DNA of 64,000 nt from positions 1-64,000 of the forward strand of contig JACSRX010000025.1 in NCBI GenBank assembly GCA_014879535.1, in the 5' to 3' direction. This DNA comes from Chthoniobacterales bacterium. GTDB lineage: Bacteria > Verrucomicrobiota > Verrucomicrobiia > Chthoniobacterales > JACTMZ01. The notes below the pieces were generated by a model. That model had not been told where the DNA came from. It did not search any database and worked only from the letters and a program-made list of their open reading frames with translations. This document shows positions 1-6,533 of this stretch, piece after piece. Numbering within the stretch: the stretch's first letter is position 1; every line of letters begins with the position of its first letter. Both the position numbers and the translations under genes were made by a program.

Positions 1-1020
1 TCCGGCGATCGCGTGATGTGCGGCATCCGTTCCGTTTTGATCGTGCTCCCATCGGAGCCATCTGCTATTCGGTCGGACATCAATATCAACGCGGCGAACA
101 TGTTTTGATCGTGCTCCCATCGGAGCCATCTGCTATTACGTCCAACAGGCCGACCGCTTGGGCCGGAAGGTTTTGATCGTGCTCCCATCGGAGCCATCTG
201 CTATTACAGGGATCGACACGGACACGGAGGTGCTGACGTTTTGATCGTGCTCCCATCGGAGCCATCTGCTATTGGGATGGAGGTAGCAAACCCGCACAAG
301 ACCAAGTTTTGATCGTGCTCCCATCGGAGCCATCTGCTATTGCCGATGACCATGTTGCGGATGCCGGTGATGAGTTTTGATCGTGCTCCCATCGGAGCCA
401 TCTGCTATTGCGGTGTCCTACTACGTCAAGCCTGCGCCGATGTTTTGATCGTGCTCCCATCGGAGCCATCTGCTATTGCGGAGGGACGAAGTGTGTCGGC
501 GGTGACGGCGTTTTGATCGTGCTCCCATCGGAGCCATCTGCTATTGTCGGAACTGGCTCAACTCGTGATCGACTACGTTTTGATCGTGCTCCCATCGGAG
601 CCATCTGCTATTGCAGGCGGGGCTCGACCAGGTGCCGTGCTTGGGTTTTGATCGTGCTCCCATCGGAGCCATCTGCTATTGTCAACCCCGCCGCCATCCT
701 CCCGCCCGCTCCGTTTTGATCGTGCTCCCATCGGAGCCATCTGCTATTAGGAGTTCCAGACCTGTCGCGCGACAAGTGTCGTTTTGATCGTGCTCCCATC
801 GGAGCCATCTGCTATTCTCGACGGTGTAGCGGTAGATGCGCACCTCGCGTTTTGATCGTGCTCCCATCGGAGCCATCTGCTATTAGCCCCACGGACTCGA
901 GCAGTTCCGGAAATACGTTTTGATCGTGCTCCCATCGGAGCCATCTGCTATTGATGTCCAAGCTGGGGCTGAACGCTTTCGAGCGTTTTGATCGTGCTCC
1001 CATCGGAGCCATCTGCTATT
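1..1020 (+). CRISPR. CRISPR array 1 (type II-C locus 1), left end outside window
   Basis: Fifteen identical 36-nt repeats begin GTTTTGATCG and end ATCTGCTATT. They start at 34, 102, 170, 238, 306, 374, 442, 510, 577, 645, 713, 781, 849, 917 and 985. Spacers are unique and 32 nt long, except one of 31 nt (546-576). Bases 2-33 have spacer length and base 1 matches the last base of a repeat, so the array continues to the left of the window. The repeat contains a short palindrome (GCTCC-CATC-GGAGC). Orientation is inferred from the GTTTTG start, the usual crRNA 5' repeat end in type II systems, and from the plus-strand tracrRNA match near 5442. The array faces the convergent cas2-cas1-cas9 operon, and its last repeat is 34 bp from the cas2 stop. 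I see no degenerate repeat in the visible part. Confidence 0.99.
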
Positions 1021-1047
1021 CGACAGTTCCAACCTGTTGAATAGCAG
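1013..1047 (+). terminator. array-end hairpin built from the last repeat
   Basis: The last 8 bases of the final repeat plus one base (CTGCTATTC, 1013-1021) are the exact reverse complement of 1039-1047. The stem continues with ACAG/CTGT and one G-U pair, giving 14 bp around a 7-nt loop (1027-1033). A pyrimidine-rich stretch follows on the plus strand. It sits between the array and the convergent cas2 stop, so it probably ends array transcription, but the T-run is weak and this is an inference. Confidence 0.5.
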
Positions 1048-1054
1048 CCTCTTT

Positions 1055-1354
1055 CTAATCCCACACGATCACGAATTTCTGGAGTGTGGCGACTCGCTGG
1101 GTGTTAGCAGCGATTTCGGCGATGACGATCTGGGCGTCCCAGATACTTTCCTCCATGGGGAAAAGGCGTATGTCGCCAGGAATCTGCCGGGCGGCGCGGC
1201 GCATGTAACGGATGATTCGTTCGCACTCGTGAGGTTCCCCCCGGAAGAGATAGATGCTGTATTGGACGCGCTGGCCGCCAACGCGCTCAAACTCCTTTCG
1301 GAGGAAGGTTTGGTGCCTCTGCTCGGGCACGTCATACGCAAGCATCACGAGCAT
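1055..1354 (-). CDS. cas2: CRISPR-associated endonuclease Cas2 (locus 1)
   Basis: A 99-aa protein starting MLVMLAYDVPEQ, with the Cas2 ferredoxin-like pattern: a first strand ending in the conserved Asp (D8), then a helix, RVQYSIYLF, and a later strand GDIRLFPM. Cas2 dimers bridge two Cas1 dimers in the spacer-integration complex. The start at 1354 was chosen over a longer upstream frame because it begins the conserved first strand; an ATG at 1345 is also possible. The gene overlaps the 3' end of cas1 by about 20 bp, which suggests translational coupling. It is the last gene of the minus-strand cas9-cas1-cas2 operon and ends 34 bp from the array. No csn2 or cas4 follows, which fits type II-C. 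Confidence 0.93.
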   Translation of the reverse strand: MLVMLAYDVPEQRHQTFLRKEFERVGGQRVQYSIYLFRGEPHECERIIRYMRRAARQIPGDIRLFPMEESIWDAQIVIAEIAANTQRVATLQKFVIVWD

Positions 1355-2228
1355 GGAGAACGAAGGGGTGGAAGTCGGCACGACCGGAAAGGCTGGCCAC
1401 AAAGGATTCGACCATGAGGCGTATGATCGTGCGCAAACGGTAGTTGCCATCGCGGTATCGGAAGGGGGTTTCCAACATCTCGGCAAAGCGTCCCGCGAGC
1501 AGGCGCGGCTCTTTCACTTGGTCAAGATGGCGGACGACGGTGAGCTCGACTGTGCAGCGCAGGGGCTCGATGAGATCGCATACGAGGCTCGGGCGGTTGC
1601 GGCGGAGCCGATGGATGAGGCCCACGGTCGGCTCCAAGCCGCTGGCGAGGCATTGCCACTCGATGGCGTGGTAGAGAAAGCCGTAACCGTAATTGAGAGC
1701 GGCGTTGAGCGGGCGGGTGGGCTTGCGTTTTTCACGCTGGAAAAGGTCGTCCGAGAGCGCCGAGAAGTAGCGCGGCCAGAAGTAGCGGGAATATTGTGCC
1801 TCGAGCCGGAGAATTCGGCTGAAGGAATTCTCCTTCAGGCGGGGTTTTTCCGGCAGGAGGGGATCGAACGAGCGCAGCATCTGGTGCTGATTGCAAACCT
1901 TGGTCCAGAGAAGGGCATTGGCAAGTTGAGTGGCCTGCGGAGGGGACAGGCGGCAAAGCCTCCAAAGGGCGTCGGGATTGACGTGCCTCGCACGCCGGGC
2001 AAGCGAGAAGGTGCGCCACTTGGCCGTGTGTTTGTCCCAACGCGCCATGATGCATGGACACTGCGAAGACAGAAATTCCAAAGCGCTTTGCGACCAACGG
2101 GCCTCGGCGGAAAAGCACTGGACGCTGCCCAAGCTCTGGATTGCTATTCGGCGCGAGCCGGAGACCAGCTTTCCGTCCTGAATGTGGAAGACGGGACGTT
2201 CGCCGAGCAGGACGAGATGGTGGATCAC
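1332..2228 (-). CDS. cas1: CRISPR-associated integrase Cas1 (locus 1)
   Basis: A 298-aa type II Cas1, the metal-dependent integrase that inserts new spacers at the array. The active-site residues E143 (in RLEAQYSRYF), H206 (GLIHRL) and E221 (CDLIEP) are all present, at spacing similar to other type II Cas1 proteins. Translation appears to start at a GTG (2228-2226) whose last two bases are the start of the cas9 TGA stop, a GTGA overlap. That implies termination-reinitiation coupling and probably low Cas1 yield relative to Cas9. Together with Cas2 it would handle mostly 32-nt spacers, judging from the adjacent array. Confidence 0.96.
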   Translation of the reverse strand: MIHHLVLLGERPVFHIQDGKLVSGSRRIAIQSLGSVQCFSAEARWSQSALEFLSSQCPCIMARWDKHTAKWRTFSLARRARHVNPDALWRLCRLSPPQATQLANALLWTKVCNQHQMLRSFDPLLPEKPRLKENSFSRILRLEAQYSRYFWPRYFSALSDDLFQREKRKPTRPLNAALNYGYGFLYHAIEWQCLASGLEPTVGLIHRLRRNRPSLVCDLIEPLRCTVELTVVRHLDQVKEPRLLAGRFAEMLETPFRYRDGNYRLRTIIRLMVESFVASLSGRADFHPFVLHARDACV

Positions 2229-5200
2229 GGCCCGCGCAGGAGCATGGCAAGACTTGAGGCGCTTTGCTGCTCCTTAACGAACGCTGCAGCAGGAAGGTCT
2301 GGGAAGGGCCAGTTTTCGAGAGAATTTGTAGTGGGCGGTTTAACGGTGGCTAATTTGAACTCCACACTGCCCTTAGATTTCAGCGCCGTCACGCGATACC
2401 AATGGATGACGTAGGCACCTTCGAACGAATCTGCCACCGCCCCGTCTTTCTTCAGCGGGACTTTCAGGACCATGCCCTTCTCAAAATGGCCGATCTTCTT
2501 TGAAAATGGCGGCAGCGGGCCAGATATCCGGCTGCGCCACGTGCCGCCGTCGGGGTGTTTGCTGCGCCAGACGCGTTCACCGTGCGTCCGGCGGAGGTTC
2601 ACGAGACAGCGCGGGTGGGGGATTACTCGCGTGGCGAGTTTTTCCTGTCCATTTTTGACGGAGCGCCACACCTCAATTCGCCAATTGGCCTCGGTAGCCA
2701 CACGCATGCCGATGGCTTTCCCGTGGTCGTTGCGATGGGTGATGCGGGTGACGTCTGTTCCCGCCTTCTGGGCAGCCAGCGGCAGTGATCGGACAGGAGT
2801 TCCATCGCGGAGCTTCAAGGGCTCGGCACCCTCGTCGGTGAGCCAGCGGTGAATCGCCTTCACCGACGGAATCTTGTGTTCTGGAATCTGTGCAAAGCGA
2901 AGAGCTTCAGACAAGGCGTGTGCATCGTGGGCGGGCTTCTCGCCTTTCACCAGAGGTTTGCGGATGAAGTAACGTCCGGACGGGTCTTTGCCGTAGATGG
3001 ACTTGTCGAATCGGCTCTGCTTGGAATTGGAACGCCGAGGGTGCTCCACGGGACACTCGCTGTTCCGTGACTCCGGCGCAGACAAATCGGGACAGAGCGG
3101 CAATGCGCGCATTTTAGTGCTGGAGGCATCCTCCGGATTTGCATGGTAGAAGATGCCGCCGTAATCGATGGTGTTCAGACCCTTCCCGGGCGGAATGAAG
3201 CTCACGGTGATGGCATCCCAAAGGTGATGGGTGAGGTCACCACGGTTCTTGGAAGGAATCTGGTCGCGCCATGCACGGCGGCAAACCGCTGTGTGCAAAC
3301 CTGTCGGCGTGCCAATGCGCCGGGCCGTGGCGGAGACATCACCGGCGATGCCGAGCCACGCCGCAGTGGCTTCACGCAACTCGCGGGCAATCTGGCTCTG
3401 GCGGGTGAGATTGCCCCAGTCGGGACATTCGCTGCTGACCCGAAGTTGCTCGAAGATATGGCGCTTGCTGCGCGGGAGGCCTTCGGGATCGATGGCGCCC
3501 CATTTCATCGGCTTCACGACTTCAAGGATGGCCGCCCAATCAAGCGGCAGGAGCCCCGCCTGTGCCGCCTCGAAGGGGAGGCGCCGTCCTTTGGCGGCGT
3601 TGCAGGCGCGGTGCGCGAGGACCAAATTCCGCCGTTCGCTGGTTCCACCCTTCGTGTTTGGAAAGATGTGATCGAGGTCCAGTCCGTGGTCTTGTGGAGA
3701 ACCCATGGTTTTGCCGCAATAAGGACACAGGCCGCGCTGCTGGTCAAAAAGGTCGAGCTTCAAAGCCGTCGCTCCTCTGCGCTCACCGGGATCGATTCCA
3801 AACTCGGCGGCAAGCTTCTCCTTGCGCTTGCGCGCATCTGCTTGGGCTTTCTTGATCTCATTGGCTTCCCGCTTGTTCCGTGCGGCGCCGCCAACCACTT
3901 CGATGACGACATAGTCGGGGCGATCGCATCCGGCGGCTTCCCGCACGGAGGGCATCGCAAACAAACGCTGCAGATAGCCCTCCCTCCGGCCTTCGCGCCC
4001 AAGCAGGAATTCAACCTGCGGCGAGGTGATGTGCTGCCTTTGCTGGCCGATACGAGCCTTTCGATAGTCAGCCAGATGCACCGAGATGAAGTCCTTGGAC
4101 CAATCTCCCGCGGCTGCGATCGGAGCAACCAGCGTCTCGGCAACCTCCGCAGACAACCGGGCGCGCTTGTCCATCGCGGAGCGGCGTTGCGCGAGCAGGT
4201 CCTTCAATTGCTTGAAGTAGTCTTCGTTGACCACCGATTTGGGCTCCAACTTCAAAGCCTGCCGGCCGGTCAACCCCAGGATGCCATTCAGCACCTCCAC
4301 CAAGGTCTTCTTGAGTTCCTTCAGGTCGAGCTTCGGGCGCGGCTGGCCCGATGCCACGGCAGCAAGATCGGTATCCAAAAGGGACAATGCATGCCCGTTG
4401 AATGTTGCCGGGGCGTGGTGGAGCATCCCGTCGTTTGCCGCAAACCGGCGCGAGGCAAGAAAGTCGAGCAGGTTGAGCCGGCGCACCGCAGGATCGCCGG
4501 CCATCGCACGGGGAAGATCATTGCGACCGAGCAGTGCTGGAGCAAATCCGCAAAGTCCCGCCTTGGATCGGGCATGCGCGAGGCGCTCCGCTTCATTTTT
4601 CCGCTCGTGATTGATGATGGCACGCAGCTTTGGCAGGACGGCCTCCAGCTGTTCCGGTCCTCCGAAAAATGCGGCATGACGCCGGCAGATCGTCTCGAGA
4701 TGATCGAGCACATGTTCCCTCGGCCAGGCATTGCCACGAAAGCGTGGGCGTTCGGATGCGTCGCGCGAGTTGAGATGGCGGTTCAACACATTCTCGATGC
4801 TGCGACCGCTGCTTTGGAGGATCACATCGACAAGCAATCGCTCGAACTCATCGCGTTCTTCATCTTTCCATTCCAAGTCCTCGGATTGCAGACGCAGCAG
4901 ATCGGCGACCTTCTCGTCGCAATAGGCCGCTTTCAACCATGCCTTGGCAGCTTTGTAGGCAGGCGTGTCACCCCACAGGAACGCGCCTTCCCCGTGCATA
5001 TGGTAGGAAAAGCCACGGTGCGCCACGATGTGCCGCAGGCATTGGACCAAGGCATGCGGGCTCGCAAGCCGTCCCTGCAACCCGCGCCAACGGTGCTCCA
5101 GCACACGCTTCGTCACCGGCGTCCATGCGCCCGGCAGATGCTTTTCACAAAAGAGTCTCAGCAGAAAATCCCGGTGCTTCCGACGGCGTCGGCAGCGGCG

Positions 5201-5404
5201 CGATGAACGAAGGAGTCGCCGTCCTTCCAGCGCCGCGGAATCTTCCAACTCACGGATGAGTGTGCGTCGAAAGATGATTTGTGGACCGCGCCGCACACAC
5301 ACACCAATCCCTTCAAGGCCGATGTCGATGCCCATGACGACCGCATCCTTGTAGAATTCATCTTCCCGCCAGCGGCGCGCTGCGATTTCGATTGGTATAG
5401 GCAT
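2225..5404 (-). CDS. cas9: Cas9 RNA-guided endonuclease, type II-C (locus 1)
   Basis: A 1059-aa compact Cas9. In order: RuvC-I with D27 (VMGIDIGLEG); an arginine-rich bridge helix around residues 62-85; the recognition lobe; RuvC-II with E502 (DYVVIEVVGG); an HNH domain with CPYCG, catalytic H579 in LDLDHIFPN and the CNAAKG finger end; RuvC-III with H726-H727 and D730 (HHLWDAITV); and a C-terminal PAM-interacting region. All catalytic residues are present, so a nuclease-competent enzyme is expected. Length, operon order cas9-cas1-cas2 and absence of csn2/cas4 indicate subtype II-C. The start at 5404 has GAGG about 10 nt upstream. A predicted tracrRNA starts just upstream on the opposite strand, so the cas9 mRNA leader would be antisense to it. 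The protein is clearly distinct from the second Cas9 in this window. Confidence 0.97.
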   Translation of the reverse strand: MPIPIEIAARRWREDEFYKDAVVMGIDIGLEGIGVCVRRGPQIIFRRTLIRELEDSAALEGRRLLRSSRRCRRRRKHRDFLLRLFCEKHLPGAWTPVTKRVLEHRWRGLQGRLASPHALVQCLRHIVAHRGFSYHMHGEGAFLWGDTPAYKAAKAWLKAAYCDEKVADLLRLQSEDLEWKDEERDEFERLLVDVILQSSGRSIENVLNRHLNSRDASERPRFRGNAWPREHVLDHLETICRRHAAFFGGPEQLEAVLPKLRAIINHERKNEAERLAHARSKAGLCGFAPALLGRNDLPRAMAGDPAVRRLNLLDFLASRRFAANDGMLHHAPATFNGHALSLLDTDLAAVASGQPRPKLDLKELKKTLVEVLNGILGLTGRQALKLEPKSVVNEDYFKQLKDLLAQRRSAMDKRARLSAEVAETLVAPIAAAGDWSKDFISVHLADYRKARIGQQRQHITSPQVEFLLGREGRREGYLQRLFAMPSVREAAGCDRPDYVVIEVVGGAARNKREANEIKKAQADARKRKEKLAAEFGIDPGERRGATALKLDLFDQQRGLCPYCGKTMGSPQDHGLDLDHIFPNTKGGTSERRNLVLAHRACNAAKGRRLPFEAAQAGLLPLDWAAILEVVKPMKWGAIDPEGLPRSKRHIFEQLRVSSECPDWGNLTRQSQIARELREATAAWLGIAGDVSATARRIGTPTGLHTAVCRRAWRDQIPSKNRGDLTHHLWDAITVSFIPPGKGLNTIDYGGIFYHANPEDASSTKMRALPLCPDLSAPESRNSECPVEHPRRSNSKQSRFDKSIYGKDPSGRYFIRKPLVKGEKPAHDAHALSEALRFAQIPEHKIPSVKAIHRWLTDEGAEPLKLRDGTPVRSLPLAAQKAGTDVTRITHRNDHGKAIGMRVATEANWRIEVWRSVKNGQEKLATRVIPHPRCLVNLRRTHGERVWRSKHPDGGTWRSRISGPLPPFSKKIGHFEKGMVLKVPLKKDGAVADSFEGAYVIHWYRVTALKSKGSVEFKLATVKPPTTNSLENWPFPDLPAAAFVKEQQSASSLAMLLRGP

Positions 5405-5434
5405 GTTGACAGAACCTCGGGTTGGAGTTATGAA
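5394..5434 (+). promoter_or_regulatory. candidate promoters for tracrRNA 1
   Basis: Two overlapping options are visible. A consensus -35 TTGACA (5406-5411), 17-bp spacer and -10 TATGAA (5429-5434) would start RNA near 5441, directly at the exact anti-repeat. An extended -10 TGG-TATAGG (5393-5401) inside the antisense of the cas9 start would start RNA near 5408 and include the longer imperfect anti-repeat. The sequence does not decide between them. Confidence 0.5.
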
Positions 5435-5536
5435 ACGTTCAGATCAAAACCTGTGGGCCCTTCGGGGATAGTTGGCAGAGGGCAAAGCTCAAAACCCACA
5501 ACTCTGCAACGGGCCTTTCGCAGGCCCTTTTTTTTT
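5409..5536 (+). ncRNA. predicted tracrRNA 1
   Basis: Bases 5442-5450 (GATCAAAAC) are the exact reverse complement of the first nine bases of the array-1 repeat. Upstream, 5415-5427 (CCTCGGGTTGGAG) can pair with the repeat's CTCCCATCGGAGC at 10 of 13 positions including one G-U, and CAGA at 5410-5413 adds more. A 14-nt unpaired segment separates the two blocks. Downstream are a CCC-UUCG-GGG hairpin (5458-5467) in nexus position, a stem GCAGAG/CTCTGC (5475-5480/5502-5507) extended by GTT/AAC, and a terminator. The 5' end may be 5441 instead, depending on promoter. It is transcribed divergently from cas9, with its start 5-40 nt from the cas9 start codon. The call rests on repeat complementarity plus the terminator; no expression data are available. 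Confidence 0.75.
5511..5536 (+). terminator. Rho-independent terminator of tracrRNA 1
   Basis: GGGCC (5511-5515) pairs with GGCCC (5523-5527) and is followed at once by nine T residues (5528-5536). It works only on the plus strand, which supports plus-strand transcription of the tracrRNA. Confidence 0.85.
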
Positions 5537-5618
5537 GCGATTCCGGTGGGGCGAGGCTCAGGGTTGAGCATGCCGTGAGCGTGGGGAATCAGCTTATTGC
5601 TTGGCAAGAGCAAGCGGA

Positions 5619-5634
5619 GTTTATGACATAGAAA
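5619..5634. other. 16-nt motif shared by both cas9 upstream regions (copy 1)
   Basis: GTTTATGACATAGAAA here and GTTTATGACACAGAAA at 58781-58796 differ at one base. The copies lie 215 and 142 bp upstream of the two cas9 start codons, in the same orientation relative to each gene. The surrounding sequences are otherwise different. It could be a promoter or operator element or a remnant of insertion. The stretch 5537-5706 holds no other gene I can support. Confidence 0.5.
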
Positions 5635-5671
5635 ATCGAGGTCCGCTTATTTCTCCCAAAGGCATTCGAAA

Positions 5672-5700
5672 TTGACAGATTCGGCAGGAATTCCTACCCT
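5672..5700 (+). promoter_or_regulatory. candidate promoter of vapBC
   Basis: TTGACA (5672-5677), a 17-bp spacer and TACCCT (5695-5700). A start site seven bases downstream would coincide with the vapB ATG at 5707, and there is no Shine-Dalgarno sequence before that ATG, so the mRNA may be leaderless. Confidence 0.45.
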
Positions 5701-5706
5701 TAAAGT

Positions 5707-5937
5707 ATGAACGCCACGTTGTCTGAGAAGGGGCAGGTGACCATCCCCAAACCGCTGCGTGAGGCGCTGGGCTTGCATGCAGGCAGTCGATTGGATTTCC
5801 GCGAGGAGGCCGGGCGTCTGGTCGTCACCAAGGTTTTGGCCCAGAGCCCGTTGGACAAGTGGCGTGGGCGCGGCAGCCTCCCTGCGGGGGCGGCCAATGT
5901 GGATGCCTACCTCGGGAAAATTCGCGACGCCGGATGA
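5707..5937 (+). CDS. vapB: AbrB/SpoVT-type antitoxin (VapB/MazE-like)
   Basis: A 76-aa protein beginning MNATLSEKGQVTIPKPLREA, the signature of swapped-hairpin AbrB/SpoVT DNA-binding domains, followed by LGLHAGSRLDFREE. Such proteins bind their own promoter and neutralise the partner toxin through a C-terminal tail. The stop codon overlaps the start of the PIN-domain toxin by 4 bp (ATGA), the usual arrangement of VapBC operons. A promoter-like sequence ends just before the ATG and no ribosome-binding site is seen. The pair lies next to CRISPR locus 1, typical of accessory regions. Confidence 0.9.
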   Translation: MNATLSEKGQVTIPKPLREALGLHAGSRLDFREEAGRLVVTKVLAQSPLDKWRGRGSLPAGAANVDAYLGKIRDAG

Positions 5938-6350
5938 GGACGGCACTGGATTCCAGTGTGCTCTTGGATGTGATCGTGGACGCTCCTCTCTGGGCAGCCC
6001 GATCGGGGCGCGCTTTGTCGGCAGCCATGCAGGAAGGTTCTTTGATCATCGGCGAGTCGGTGCTGGCCGAGGTCGTTCCCGCGCTCGGGACGGAATTGAT
6101 CGGCGAATTTCTGGCGGACTGGCAGATTCAATTCATTCCGTCCACGGCGGAATCGGCGCTGCTCGCCGGGGCCATGTTCGCAAAGTATCTCGAGCGCTCC
6201 GGTCAGGCCCGCAGGGTTCTGCCGGATTTCTTGATCGGTGCGCACGCATTCATCCATGCCGACCGCCTGTTGGCCCGTGATCGCGGGTATTACCGTGATT
6301 ATTTCGATGGTCTGACGGTCATCGAGCCCAAGGCCGCCGGAAGCAGCTAG
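5934..6350 (+). CDS. vapC: PIN-domain ribonuclease toxin VapC
   Basis: A 138-aa PIN-domain protein starting MRTALDSSVLLDVI. Acidic residues expected for the metal site are present: D6, E41/E46 (GESVLAEVV), D98 (LPDFLIGAHA) and D116 (LLARDRGYY). VapC toxins are Mg-dependent RNases that cleave tRNA or rRNA and arrest growth when free of antitoxin. The start at 5934 overlaps the vapB stop (ATGA); an in-frame longer version from 5859 would run through the antitoxin gene and was rejected. Intact and probably functional. Confidence 0.9.
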   Translation: MRTALDSSVLLDVIVDAPLWAARSGRALSAAMQEGSLIIGESVLAEVVPALGTELIGEFLADWQIQFIPSTAESALLAGAMFAKYLERSGQARRVLPDFLIGAHAFIHADRLLARDRGYYRDYFDGLTVIEPKAAGSS

Positions 6351-6377
6351 TTTCAGGGACTTGCGCGCGGGACCCTC

Positions 6378-6411
6378 ACCGGCTTTGAACTTCCTCGGGG
6401 AGGTAGCCGGT
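6378..6411 (+). terminator. possible terminator after vapC
   Basis: ACCGGCT (6378-6384) pairs with AGCCGGT (6405-6411), with an inner CCTC/GAGG stem, followed by TCTATTCTT. It lies 27 bp after the vapC stop. The T-run is imperfect. The rest of 6351-6533 shows no gene. Confidence 0.4.
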
Positions 6412-6533
6412 TCTATTCTTCATCGTGGTATCGACGATGGACGGTTTGAAATACTGTGGCCCGCTTTTCGTGCTTCGTGGGGTAAATCGTCTCTCCAGCC
6501 GCCTCCTCATCCAAACAGACCAGTCCAACCAGT

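Noticed and set aside
136-1012. Many overlapping 65-aa frames and a 103-aa frame inside array 1
   Set aside because: They are translations of the CRISPR repeat and spacers, repeating the same 20-odd residues; not genes.
3143-5206. 687-aa open frame antisense to cas9 of locus 1
   Set aside because: A shadow of a GC-rich coding sequence; the cas9 frame carries all nuclease motifs.
5486-5495. AGCTCAAAAC as an alternative anti-repeat in tracrRNA 1
   Set aside because: It lacks the exact GATCAAAAC match present at 5442 and has no upstream complementarity to the repeat; it sits in the loop of a predicted stem.
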